Shown here: piece by piece, positions 27,864 through 36,999 of the stretch
Layout of the letters: each line of letters begins with the position of its first letter
Position numbering within the stretch: position 1 is the stretch's first letter
NCBI RefSeq assembly: GCF_003096995.1
Contig: NZ_QENU01000003.1
Span: 1-64,000 of the forward strand
Source of the DNA: Alitibacter langaaensis DSM 22999
GTDB taxonomy: Bacteria; Pseudomonadota; Gammaproteobacteria; Enterobacterales; Pasteurellaceae
Reading direction: 5' to 3'
DNA length: 64,000 nucleotides
Program-made: the position numbers and the translations under genes
The notes under the pieces: generated by a model
Told to the model about the DNA's origin: nothing
Seen by the model: the letters and a program-made list of their open reading frames with translations, nothing else
The model's database searches: none

Positions 27864-28827
27864 AGAGTTTTGTATAGTCAATTTCGCTAGTCCATTGACG
27901 GTAATAACCTGAATTTTTCCCGTATGAATTATCACAAACTTGATTTGGCAAACCTAATAAGCAAGAAAAAATATGCCCATGTAAACGGCTTGTAATAACT
28001 TCATCATAACTTAAGAAAATATCTTGACAGCGTGAAATAATATTTAATGAATGTTGATACCATAATTTATTAATTTTATTTTTTACAAAGCTTAAGTTTA
28101 ATTTATTCGCTAATTTAGAAAAACGGCTACACCATAATTCAAATTTTATATCACTCGGCAGTAAAATATCATCCCAATCTTTTACATTGTCTAAATTCGA
28201 CAATTTAGCTTGAATTTCAGCTTCAATATGACTTTTTTCAATATCTTTACGCAAAAAATATAAAACACTCCTACGAGATTGCGATAATTGTTGTGATTTC
28301 TGTGGCAATGATCCATATAACTGGTGAGCCATATCTGGTGATAAATAAACATGAGATGAAAAATAGGTTTTCATCATTTCAAAGGTTTTAATATCACGAG
28401 AAAATAAATGTAAATCAGAATGTTGAGAAAAGATCTCAGCGGATTTTTTCATTGCCTGCTCACAAGAATAATGTGCGGTTTGTGGCAATAAAATAATACG
28501 ATTATGAGGAAATGCCTGCACAATATCTTCACGCATTTTCTGAATGAGTGGATATAAATCACCAAAATTGCCACCACCATGACATAAAATTACGGTATTT
28601 TTACCAATATGTTTTTTAGCTTCCTTTAAATCAAAAGCCTGCAATGCACGGCGTAATTTAATTTGAATTTGATAATCTTTAAAAAATTGTTCAGTTCCCG
28701 CATAAATTAATAAATCCCCTACATTTAAATGTAATGGATAATCAAAATAAACCACATCATTTTTATCTAAAATTAATTCGTTTATTGCACTTAACTTTTG
28801 CTTTAACGAAACTAAAACTGAATTCAT
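27853..28827 (-). CDS. polysaccharide pyruvyl transferase family protein
   Basis: A 324-residue member of the polysaccharide pyruvyl transferase family, which adds ketal pyruvate to sugar residues. Family signs are YFDYPLHLNVGDLLIYAGTE near the start, TVILCHGGGNFGDLYP, IILLPQTAHY and, near the end, DEVITSRLHGHIFSCLLGLP. AGGAAAG before the ATG at 28827 decides the start; 16 more upstream codons are in frame but lack support. It is the first gene of the glycan operon. Confidence 0.87.
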   Translation of the reverse strand: MNSVLVSLKQKLSAINELILDKNDVVYFDYPLHLNVGDLLIYAGTEQFFKDYQIQIKLRRALQAFDLKEAKKHIGKNTVILCHGGGNFGDLYPLIQKMREDIVQAFPHNRIILLPQTAHYSCEQAMKKSAEIFSQHSDLHLFSRDIKTFEMMKTYFSSHVYLSPDMAHQLYGSLPQKSQQLSQSRRSVLYFLRKDIEKSHIEAEIQAKLSNLDNVKDWDDILLPSDIKFELWCSRFSKLANKLNLSFVKNKINKLWYQHSLNIISRCQDIFLSYDEVITSRLHGHIFSCLLGLPNQVCDNSYGKNSGYYRQWTSEIDYTKLYEE

Positions 28828-28969
28828 AACTTTCCTATTTATCAAATATTTCAACATAAAAAACGTGCGTATCATAGCACTTCGGCAGGGCTTTTGACAG
28901 CCTTTTAATGGTTGAGTTCATCACGATTTTACGGAATAATAGCCACAATTTTACGATACAGGATCGACT

Positions 28970-29716
28970 ATGTTTGAACTCACCAAACTCATCACCAATG
29001 TGATTCTCCCCCCTTTCAATATTCTTATTTTATTGGTGTTAGCTTTTTTACTGTTTTTATTTCGTTACAAAAAACTCGCTTTTTTGACCGCACTTTTCAG
29101 CATGGCAATCTTGTATGTATGCAGCATTCCTTATACCGCGCAAAAGTTGAGTGATAGTTTAGTGAAAGAAGACAATCTCAGTATCAATGATTATCGTCAG
29201 GCGCAGGCAATTGTTGTTCTTGGCGGCGGATTACGAGATAGCAAAGAACTTTATTGTAATATTACCGTGCCGGGATTAGTATTAGAGCGTATGCGTTATG
29301 CCGCCTATTTACACAAGGAAACCGAATTGCCGATTTTAATTAGTGGCGCAAGCCCAAATGGCAATTCTGAAGCCAAAGTGATGGGACAAGAGTTTTTTAC
29401 TTTCTTTGGCGTGCAACCTAAATGGCTTGAAGAGCGTTCTACCAATACCAAAGAAAATGCGCTTTATACGAAAGAAATGTTAGAACGAGAAGGCATTACA
29501 CGCATAATCTTAGTCACCAATCAATGGCATATGCAACGTGCCAAGATGTTATTTGAAAAACAAGGTTTCACCGTGTACCCAGCAAGCGTGGGCAATGGCA
29601 TCACTCCTAGTACTTATGCGCTAAATTATATGCATTTCATTCCGCAAGCTGGGGCATTGAATGCCAATATGCAGTTATTAAAAGAATGGATTGGTTTCTG
29701 GAAAGAAAAATTATAG
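28970..29716 (+). CDS. DUF218 / YdcF-ElyC-like membrane protein
   Basis: A 248-residue protein with two N-terminal membrane helices (about 9-30 and 37-55) and a DUF218 domain. Domain motifs are QAIVVLGGGLRDSKELY, PILISGASPNGNSEAKVM, ERSTNTKENALYTKEML and ITRIILVTNQWHMQRAKMLF. E. coli ElyC, of the same family, affects peptidoglycan and lipid carrier use, but the catalytic role is unknown. It is divergent from the glycan operon, which may be chance. Confidence 0.85.
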   Translation: MFELTKLITNVILPPFNILILLVLAFLLFLFRYKKLAFLTALFSMAILYVCSIPYTAQKLSDSLVKEDNLSINDYRQAQAIVVLGGGLRDSKELYCNITVPGLVLERMRYAAYLHKETELPILISGASPNGNSEAKVMGQEFFTFFGVQPKWLEERSTNTKENALYTKEMLEREGITRIILVTNQWHMQRAKMLFEKQGFTVYPASVGNGITPSTYALNYMHFIPQAGALNANMQLLKEWIGFWKEKL

Positions 29717-29745
29717 ACAAAAGTGCGGTCAAAATTTTAAAAATT

Positions 29746-29769
29746 TTGGGGTTGTTTAGACAACCCCAA
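29746..29769. terminator. terminator between convergent DUF218 and NodT-like genes
   Basis: TTGGGGTTGT and ACAACCCCAA form a perfect 10-bp stem with a TTAG loop. A T-rich run follows on the minus strand (AAAATTTTTAAAATTTT), so it works best for the NodT-like gene. A USS core lies just to its left at 29720. Confidence 0.75.
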
Positions 29770-29795
29770 TGATTATGTCGTTATTATTTACACGC

Positions 29796-31196
29796 TTACT
29801 TCTGCCACCCTGCCCCTAATGCTTTATATAATCCCACAAGATTTTGGGCTTGTTCCAATTGAGATTGCACAAGTTGTTGTTGATAGTCTAATGCAGATAT
29901 CTTCGCACGCAAGGCGGTATCTAAGGTTTGTTTTCCATATTTGAATAAGGTTTCCGCATCTTTGGCTCGTTGGTTAGATTGAGCATAAGCCTTCTGCAAT
30001 AAGCGTGTTTGTTGTGAGAGGCTGTATTGCATTTGGTAGGCAGTGTCCACTTCTGCGAGTGCGTTGAGAAGTGATTTATCATATTCAATCAATGCCCCTT
30101 TCAAGCGGGCATCACTGGCATCAATATTGGCTTGAATTCGCCCGTTGGTGAAGATCGGTAATTGCACTCCCGCACTGATCAAACCGCCTAACCCCGAAAG
30201 ATGGGATAGATCATTATTCACTTCAATTCGCCCTGCTTGCCCTAAGAAGTTGATGTCAAATCTTGGATAAAGATCGGCTTTGGCACTGGCAAGTTTAGCA
30301 CTGTAAGCTTTTACTTGTTCGGCGTGAGCCTGAATATCTGGGCGGTTGCTAATCAGATCGCTTGGATATAAACCTTTTGGTGCTTGGGGAATGTGTAACA
30401 ATGGATTATTTTGGGCGATGTTGATTTTAAATCCCTGTGGCGTTTGCCCAATTAATACCGCAATATTTCGTTGGAAACGATCTCTTTGTGCTTTTAGCGT
30501 GGCTTGTTTTGCATCTAATCCACTGATTTGGCTATTAATTTCGTTGACTTCATAAGCGCTCGCTTGTCCAGATTGGAAACGCCCATTAATGTATTGCTGT
30601 AACTGTTTAAGCTGAGTAAGAGTATTGGCAACAATTTTTCTCTGTTGTTCAATAGCGAAAATGCGTAAATAATTATCTGTAATTTGGCTAGAGATCAGCA
30701 ATTGGGTCGCATAAACTTGTTGCTGTTGGCTTAATGCAATGGCTTTGGCGGCATCGGCATCACTACGCTTTTGCCCAAAGAAATCGGGCTCCCAGCTGGC
30801 ACGAAAGCCCACACTACCAGTGCCTGCACGCGTTGTGCTAGTATTGATGATATCTGTATTTACTTTCGATACACTACCACCGAGGTTGGCATTTGCTCCA
30901 ATGTTTATCCCTCTGTCTGAATCTGCATAATCGCTATTTGCCATCGCTTCTTGTAGGCGAGCTTTAGCGAGAGCAATATCTAAATTATGCGATAGCCCTT
31001 GTTCAATAAGCTGAGTGAGCTGGAGATCTTGCCACTCATCCCACCATTTTTTAAGCTCGGCAGCCGTAGTATTGCCTTGAGCATATTCAAACTGGCTAGG
31101 AAGATTGACCTGCGATTGAGAGTTGATATTGGTTGTGCTACAAGCGGTCAAAATAGCGACCAGAATTGCAAAATTTGTTAATTTAAATGCGTTCAT
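29796..31196 (-). CDS. outer-membrane efflux lipoprotein, NodT/TolC family
   Basis: A 466-residue outer-membrane factor with lipobox LTAC (Cys19) and the two TolC-type repeats (RND efflux outer membrane lipoprotein family). Helical coiled-coil stretches flank AYEVNEINSQISGLDAKQAT and LDTALRAKISALDYQQQLVQ. SWEPDFFGQKRSDADAAKA is a family block. It forms the exit channel for the export system encoded by the three upstream genes in the same direction (permease 19 bases upstream). Confidence 0.92.
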   Translation of the reverse strand: MNAFKLTNFAILVAILTACSTTNINSQSQVNLPSQFEYAQGNTTAAELKKWWDEWQDLQLTQLIEQGLSHNLDIALAKARLQEAMANSDYADSDRGINIGANANLGGSVSKVNTDIINTSTTRAGTGSVGFRASWEPDFFGQKRSDADAAKAIALSQQQQVYATQLLISSQITDNYLRIFAIEQQRKIVANTLTQLKQLQQYINGRFQSGQASAYEVNEINSQISGLDAKQATLKAQRDRFQRNIAVLIGQTPQGFKINIAQNNPLLHIPQAPKGLYPSDLISNRPDIQAHAEQVKAYSAKLASAKADLYPRFDINFLGQAGRIEVNNDLSHLSGLGGLISAGVQLPIFTNGRIQANIDASDARLKGALIEYDKSLLNALAEVDTAYQMQYSLSQQTRLLQKAYAQSNQRAKDAETLFKYGKQTLDTALRAKISALDYQQQLVQSQLEQAQNLVGLYKALGAGWQK

Positions 31197-31214
31197 TTTA
31201 TTATCCTTTTCTAT

Positions 31215-32339
31215 TTAGCCTTGGCGAGAAAGCATTGATTTAAACTGAATCAGTGCGATGGTGAGAAACACCGTTCCCATTACGACCATTTTGAGTAATT
31301 GTTCCCATACAATGTCAATTCCTGCATTGCGAAATAGCACATCTCGCACATAGGAAGAGAATACGGTTGTAGGCGAAAATTGTGTAATCTGCTGAGCAAG
31401 TTCTGGCATATTTTCCACTGGAGAATTGGAACCAGAAAGCATATACATCACAATATAGGTTGGGATACACAGCAGCCCAAATTGGGGCATTGTTGGAGCG
31501 ATAATGGCGAGCAAAATACCCAATGAAGCAATAGAAAAGATGAACACAATCGTGCCTAAAATAAAGATCGGATATTGGCTAAAAAGAATCGGTACACCTA
31601 ATGCTTCTCTTACCATAAAAGTAAGCGAAGCCACAACAACAGCCAATAACACACCGCCATTGGCAATGATTTTTGCTACGGCAATTTCGCTCGCACTCAC
31701 AGGCATAACCAATAAATGCTCAATAGTGCCACGTTCTCGTTCACGAATCACCGCACTTCCTACCAACAGCAAGATCAATAAGTTTAAATTTCCTACAAGT
31801 TGCATTGTGCCCATAAACCATTTATTGGAAAAATTCGGGTTATACAACACGCGAATAACAGGATTTATCGGACTTTCCACTTGTGTTTTGCCAGTGAAAA
31901 TCGCTAATTCACGGCTAAAAATATTGGCAATATAAGCACTACCTATACTAGATTGCGTCATTGCGGTGGCATCAATTGAAAGTTGAATATGTGGGTTTTC
32001 GCCTTTTAGCACATCCCGTTCATAATTAGCGGGGATTTCTAACACAAAAGTGTATTGCCCTGTATCCATATCACGTTCTACATTTTTGGGATCCACTTCC
32101 GTTACCGATTTAAATTGCGGGGGCAATAGGCTATCGCGTAAATGATAGGAAAGCGTAGAACGGTCGTGATCTACTACGGCAACCATCGCATTTTTAAGTT
32201 CTGTTGTCGGCATATTTGAAATGATGTAAAGTGCCGCGCTGAACATATAAGCGATCAGCACCAATAAAATAGGATCGGAAAATAAGCTCCGCAGTTCTTT
32301 TAGGGATAAATACCCTACATTTTTTAACCAACGTGTCAT
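31215..32339 (-). CDS. ABC-2 type transporter permease (YhhJ-like)
   Basis: A 374-residue ABC-2 permease with one N-terminal helix, a periplasmic domain to about residue 170 and five C-terminal helices. Family signs are SLKELRSLFSDPILLVLIAY at the start, VIRERERGTIEHLLVMPVSA (coupling segment) and MLSGSNSPVENMPELAQQIT. It pairs with the RbbA-like gene one base upstream. In E. coli the same trio is yhiI-rbbA-yhhJ. Confidence 0.9.
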   Translation of the reverse strand: MTRWLKNVGYLSLKELRSLFSDPILLVLIAYMFSAALYIISNMPTTELKNAMVAVVDHDRSTLSYHLRDSLLPPQFKSVTEVDPKNVERDMDTGQYTFVLEIPANYERDVLKGENPHIQLSIDATAMTQSSIGSAYIANIFSRELAIFTGKTQVESPINPVIRVLYNPNFSNKWFMGTMQLVGNLNLLILLLVGSAVIRERERGTIEHLLVMPVSASEIAVAKIIANGGVLLAVVVASLTFMVREALGVPILFSQYPIFILGTIVFIFSIASLGILLAIIAPTMPQFGLLCIPTYIVMYMLSGSNSPVENMPELAQQITQFSPTTVFSSYVRDVLFRNAGIDIVWEQLLKMVVMGTVFLTIALIQFKSMLSRQG

Positions 32340-32340
32340 A

Positions 32341-35106
32341 CTATTCTTCCTGTTTTTTCAAAGAATGCGTAGCCAACAAGAGATACACCATATATATAAC
32401 GATCAATGCAAGATAATTTTGTAGAAAATCATTGAAGCCAAGCCCTTTGGTAAATCCACCTAAACTAATAAGCTGAAACCAAACACTAGGAAAAGCGTGA
32501 GCCAAGATATAGGTTGGCGTTGGCAAGGTGGATGCGGGATACATCATTCCAGAAAAATTAAGGGTTGGCACCATCATCATTATCGCACTCGCAAATAGCG
32601 CAGCGATTTGCGATTTAACAAAGCAAGAAACCACAAGTCCAAAGCCTGTTGAAGCAATCACCGCTAATAAACCGCCAAACAACATTGCAAAGGCTGAACC
32701 TTTAATAGGAACGCTAAAGACCACGACAGCAATCCAGATTAACAACAAATAACTCATAAACGCTAAAGTAATATAAGGAAGCTGCTTTCCTAGCAGAAAT
32801 TGTAATTTGCTCGCAGGCGAACCGTATAAGTTCATAATTGACCCGCTTTCTTTTTCCCGCACAATACCTAGTGCGGTCATCATCGCAGGAACCATCATCA
32901 TTGCTAACATAATAATGCCGGGCGTCATCGCAAAAATACTCTTCATATCTTGGTTATACATAAAGCGTGGAATAATGATGTCCGTTGTCGCTGATTGATC
33001 AATCTTACGGATATGTTCTTGCACATATTGAGAAAGCACCCCAGAGGCAGAACTGGCTAAACTTTCTGCGGTGAAGGGAAATGCACCATCAATAAACAGC
33101 CCTATTTCAGGTTGCTCATTACGCAATAATTTTTGCCCAAAGTTATTTGGAATTTCTATCACCAATTTCACATTTCCACGTTGTAGCACTGTGTTTATCT
33201 CATCACGTGATTGCAACGCAGGCTCAGCGATAAAGTAAGGTGAACCAGTGAAATATTCAATTAAAGCTTGGCTTTCAGAGCTTCTATCATCATCAAGCAC
33301 CGTAAATTTTGTTGGATTAATATCAAAAGAGATGCTCGATCCCATTGCCAATAACATTACTGCAGGCCCGCCAATAGCGAACATTAGGCGAATTTTATCC
33401 CGTAATAATTCTTTGCCTTCACGAATAGCGAAAGTCCATACGAGGGCAAACCAGTGCAATAACGACAAAGAAAAGAGCGATTTTGTTGAAGAAAGCGGTT
33501 CATTTTTTGCTGATTTTTGCTCAGAATTGACCGCTTGTTGTGGGGAAGTTATATCATCAGCTTCCTCTTCAAGATAGAGAATAAAGGCCTCTTCTAATGT
33601 TTCAGCTTTTTTACTTGATTGTAATTCATCTGGCGTACCAACTGCCAATACTCGCCCACGATGCATAAAGGAAATACGATCGCAGCGAGCTGCTTCGTTC
33701 ATAAAATGGGTGCTGACAAAGATAGTAATCTTATCTTCACGTGACAGTTTGATCAGATATTGCCAAAACATATCTCGAGCAGCTGGGTCAACCCCTGAAG
33801 TTGGCTCATCTAAAATCAATACTTGTGGCTTATGTAGGCAGGCGGCAGCGAGTTGTAAACGCTGGCGAATACCAAGTGGCAAAGAGGCTGGCGTTTTGTC
33901 TAATACATTACTTAAATCAAATTGCTCAACGACATTTTGCACATAGTGATCCCATTGGGATTTATCAATTTGGTACAATTTAGCGTGTAGTAGTAAATTT
34001 TGCTGAACTGTTAATTCTTCATACAAAGAGAATGCCTGCGACATATAGCCTACTTGTTTTCGGGTATCCATATTGTTGGCATCAAGTGATTTTCCTAATA
34101 ACTTTGCTGAGCCTTCTGTAGCATCCAGCAAGCCAGTAAGCATTTTCATTGTGGTAGATTTACCACAACCATTCGAGCCTAAGAATCCAAAAATTTCCCC
34201 TTTGGGAATACGAAAGCTAACGTGATCGACTGCAACAAAATCGCCAAAACGTTTAGTGAGCCCTTCCGCTTCCATTGCAGGGATCTCATTTTCATCAGCG
34301 TGAAACGGCGGAACAACTAAACCATTCTCTGCACCACGTTTCTCTTTAGGTAACAGCTTAATATAGGCTTCTTCTAAGCTTTTGCTTTGGGTATCCGCCA
34401 TCACTTGGCGAGTAGGCTCATTGGCGATAAGTTTGCCGTCAGTCATAGCTAATAAATGTTCAAAGCGTTCCGCTTCATCAATATAAGCGGTAGCAACAAT
34501 AACCGTCATTCCTTGTTCTTCTTGGCGTAAGCTTTCAACTAATTCCCAAAATTGACGGCGAGAAAGTGGATCTACCCCTGTGGTAGGCTCATCTAAAATT
34601 AATAAATCGGGATTATGTACCAAAGCACAACAAAGGCTTAATTTTTGCTTCATACCACCAGATAATTTCCCCGCAGGACGATCTGTAAAAGGCGATAACC
34701 CAGTAGCATTCAGTAAACGTTGAATTCGTTGTTTTCTTGCCTTAGCAGGTAAACCATATAGACGTGCGTGAAAATCAATATTTTCAAAAATCGACAGTGT
34801 TGGGTATAAATTTTTACCTAAACCTTGTGGCATAAAAGCAATTTTATGCGCCAATTCATCACGAGATTGCACATTGGCAATATCTAAGCCAAAAACATTA
34901 ATACGACCTTGTTGTAACACTTTTACGCCCGCAATCAGTGAAAGCAAAGTTGATTTACCCACACCATCAGGCCCAACTAAGCCCACCGTTGTTCCTTTGG
35001 GAATACGCAACTGGATATCGGATAACGCCTGTTGTTTACCGTAAAAATGATTTAATCCTGTAATATCAATAGCGATATTGGTGGCATTATTTTTCATCAC
35101 ATACAC
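32341..35106 (-). CDS. ABC transporter with two ATPase domains fused to a permease (RbbA/YhiH-like)
   Basis: A 921-residue fusion: first ATPase (about 13-245, Walker A GPDGVGKST, signature LSGGMKQK), second ATPase (about 280-505, Walker A GSNGCGKST), and an ABC-2 permease from about 560 to the end with a periplasmic loop and six helices. In the second ATPase the signature reads LPLGIRQR instead of LSGGxxQR; this degenerate form is normal in the family. Walker A of the first has Asp (GPDGVGKST). The start is MYVMKNN, or the ATG three codons later; RBS evidence does not settle it. Substrate unknown. Confidence 0.92.
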   Translation of the reverse strand: MYVMKNNATNIAIDITGLNHFYGKQQALSDIQLRIPKGTTVGLVGPDGVGKSTLLSLIAGVKVLQQGRINVFGLDIANVQSRDELAHKIAFMPQGLGKNLYPTLSIFENIDFHARLYGLPAKARKQRIQRLLNATGLSPFTDRPAGKLSGGMKQKLSLCCALVHNPDLLILDEPTTGVDPLSRRQFWELVESLRQEEQGMTVIVATAYIDEAERFEHLLAMTDGKLIANEPTRQVMADTQSKSLEEAYIKLLPKEKRGAENGLVVPPFHADENEIPAMEAEGLTKRFGDFVAVDHVSFRIPKGEIFGFLGSNGCGKSTTMKMLTGLLDATEGSAKLLGKSLDANNMDTRKQVGYMSQAFSLYEELTVQQNLLLHAKLYQIDKSQWDHYVQNVVEQFDLSNVLDKTPASLPLGIRQRLQLAAACLHKPQVLILDEPTSGVDPAARDMFWQYLIKLSREDKITIFVSTHFMNEAARCDRISFMHRGRVLAVGTPDELQSSKKAETLEEAFILYLEEEADDITSPQQAVNSEQKSAKNEPLSSTKSLFSLSLLHWFALVWTFAIREGKELLRDKIRLMFAIGGPAVMLLAMGSSISFDINPTKFTVLDDDRSSESQALIEYFTGSPYFIAEPALQSRDEINTVLQRGNVKLVIEIPNNFGQKLLRNEQPEIGLFIDGAFPFTAESLASSASGVLSQYVQEHIRKIDQSATTDIIIPRFMYNQDMKSIFAMTPGIIMLAMMMVPAMMTALGIVREKESGSIMNLYGSPASKLQFLLGKQLPYITLAFMSYLLLIWIAVVVFSVPIKGSAFAMLFGGLLAVIASTGFGLVVSCFVKSQIAALFASAIMMMVPTLNFSGMMYPASTLPTPTYILAHAFPSVWFQLISLGGFTKGLGFNDFLQNYLALIVIYMVYLLLATHSLKKQEE

Positions 35107-35110
35107 CGTG

Positions 35111-36124
35111 TTATTGTGGTAATTTTACCGCTAAATCTGCTGGCCATTGGGCATTATCATCATATTTCACATAGCCCATTGCCATCATTCCCCCTTTAAA
35201 GAAATCAGGGTGCTGTGCAATCACCTCTTCAGGAATTTGCAATTTCACTTTAAACATTAATTTTGCTCGTTCTTCTGCTGTTTCGACAGATTTTGGTGTG
35301 AACTGAGCATTGCTGGCAATAAAAGTAACTTTGGCGGGAAATACTGCATCAACACCGTCAATGACAATGCGTCCTTCACTGCCTATTTTTAGCTGATTAG
35401 ATTGCTGAGAAGGTAAGAAAATATTGATATAGGTATCCTGTAAATCTAATATACTGATTACCCTGCCACCAATGCCAACAACATTCCCTACATTCACTAA
35501 TTTATATTCCACCCGTCCATCAATTGGCGAACGGATCAATAAATCATCTTGATGTGATTTGGCTTGTTGATAACTGGCTTGCGCTTGTGCAATTAAGGCT
35601 TCTGCTTGCTCTACGGCAGATTGTGCTTGTGTTACACTGGCTTTACTTGCCGTTAAAGAAGCTTGTGCAGCAGCAAAACTAGTTTGGCGTTGCTCTAATT
35701 CTGTGGCTGAAATTAAATTAGCGCGGCGTAATTTTTTCGCATTATCTAGCTCTAATTTCGCAATAGAAAACTGTTGTTGTTTAGCGGTAACATCGCTTTG
35801 TGCTTTGATGACATTATCTAACGCCTGCTGTTTCTGTGCTTTGGCTTGCTCAATTTGCGCCTGCATTGCATCTACTTGACTTTGCGCTTGGGTTGAAGAA
35901 AGGCGTACTAGAACCTGATCTTTTTGAACATTATCCCCTTCTTTCACATAGACTTCTTCCACTTTACCTGAATACAGACTTGCTACATCAATGCGTTCCA
36001 AGGTGATACGCCCATTCACCCCTGCAATACCTGTAGGTAGGCTATTTTCACTTTGAAACATTTTCCAACATAGCACTCCTCCAGCAAGGACGATTGCCAC
36101 GAAGAACAGTATCGATTTTTTCAT
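35111..36124 (-). CDS. HlyD-family membrane fusion protein (YhiI-like)
   Basis: A 337-residue periplasmic adaptor with one N-terminal membrane anchor (about residues 5-22), a biotinyl-lipoyl-like domain (IDVASLYSGKVEEVYVKEGD), a long coiled coil with many Gln/Ala (about 80-190), and LLIRSPIDGRVEYKLVNVGN returning to the barrel. It links the inner-membrane ABC proteins to the NodT-like channel. First gene of a four-gene operon that is divergent from a TetR-family regulator. Confidence 0.92.
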   Translation of the reverse strand: MKKSILFFVAIVLAGGVLCWKMFQSENSLPTGIAGVNGRITLERIDVASLYSGKVEEVYVKEGDNVQKDQVLVRLSSTQAQSQVDAMQAQIEQAKAQKQQALDNVIKAQSDVTAKQQQFSIAKLELDNAKKLRRANLISATELEQRQTSFAAAQASLTASKASVTQAQSAVEQAEALIAQAQASYQQAKSHQDDLLIRSPIDGRVEYKLVNVGNVVGIGGRVISILDLQDTYINIFLPSQQSNQLKIGSEGRIVIDGVDAVFPAKVTFIASNAQFTPKSVETAEERAKLMFKVKLQIPEEVIAQHPDFFKGGMMAMGYVKYDDNAQWPADLAVKLPQ

Positions 36125-36316
36125 AAAATCCTCTTGTATTGTCTAAGTTCTCAACACTCAGCCTAAAACAGCTAAATACAATGCAAGTGTAAGAAATTTG
36201 CTTTTATCGCTCAATCATCAAAAAACAATAAAATGTTGCTTAACGATACAAATGATGATTTTTGTTGCTTTATTAAGGTGGAGAGTGGTACTTTGTTAAG
36301 GCGAATAAAAATGTTT

Positions 36317-36402
36317 GGGGCTGAGGTAGGTTAGATACTATGCCAACCCACAAAAATGAAGATATAAATTAAAGAAATCCATACGGAAATAACTTCATTT
36401 TA
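36317..36402 (+). mobile_element. relic of an IS1016 end (terminus plus transposase 5' stub)
   Basis: GGGGCTGAGGTAGGTTAGAT at 36317-36336 matches the IS1016 terminus at 140-121 (minus strand) at 17 of 20 positions. Similarity continues through CACAAAAATGAA to an AAAGAAATCCATAC region that matches the transposase 5' coding part after a gap of about 8 bases. No transposase can be made. The other end was not seen nearby. It lies in the divergent promoter region between the HlyD and TetR genes. Confidence 0.7.
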
Positions 36403-36428
36403 TATAAGATAAGTGATAGGGACGCTCA

Positions 36429-36983
36429 ATGCTAAATAAGAACGATATACGAGTAATCAAAACACAAAAAAGCATTCATCACGCTTTTTTCACTCTTTTA
36501 GAGCAAAAAGACTTTCAAGAGATTACCGTGCAAGATATTTTAGACGCAGCCCAAATCAACCGAACGACTTTCTATAAACATTACGCCAGTAAGTATGCAT
36601 TGGCAAAATCTTTAGTGGAAGATTTTAAACAGAGTATTTTCTCCCCATTGCTCACACGCCGTTTTTGTGAATCATCACTTGATGTACTGAAAGACACTGC
36701 TCCACTATTTTTTGAAAATAAAGACAAAATACGTTTATTGTGGAAAATCGAAACAAATAAGGTGCATTTAAAGCAAGATATGTACCATTTAATTAAAGAT
36801 AGCTATATCGAAACCTTAAAAAAATCACCTTTAGAAGAGAACATTGATTTAGAATATCAAGGGCATATGTATGCCTCTTTAACATTGGCGGGCATCACCT
36901 TTGCAGTAAATTGCGATCAACCAGTAGGCCCAGAAAAAACATTAGCCAATATTACATTTTTATTTGAAAGAATCATTAAATAA
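36429..36983 (+). CDS. TetR/AcrR family transcriptional regulator
   Basis: A 184-residue regulator. The N-terminal helix-turn-helix is TVQDILDAAQINRTTFYKHYASKYAL (about residues 32-57), followed by a variable ligand-binding half. It lies divergent from the HlyD-RbbA-YhhJ-NodT export operon, so it is probably its repressor. The divergent region (36125-36428) has direct TGTTGCTT copies at 36234 and 36262 that could be operator parts. An IS1016 relic sits just upstream of the gene, possibly changing its promoter. Confidence 0.88.
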   Translation: MLNKNDIRVIKTQKSIHHAFFTLLEQKDFQEITVQDILDAAQINRTTFYKHYASKYALAKSLVEDFKQSIFSPLLTRRFCESSLDVLKDTAPLFFENKDKIRLLWKIETNKVHLKQDMYHLIKDSYIETLKKSPLEENIDLEYQGHMYASLTLAGITFAVNCDQPVGPEKTLANITFLFERIIK

Positions 36984-36999
36984 TGACAGGAGCCGATAA

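Noticed and set aside
23029-28827. Tetranucleotide repeats for phase variation in the glycan genes
   Set aside because: I looked for CAAT, GCAA and similar runs and saw none of useful length.
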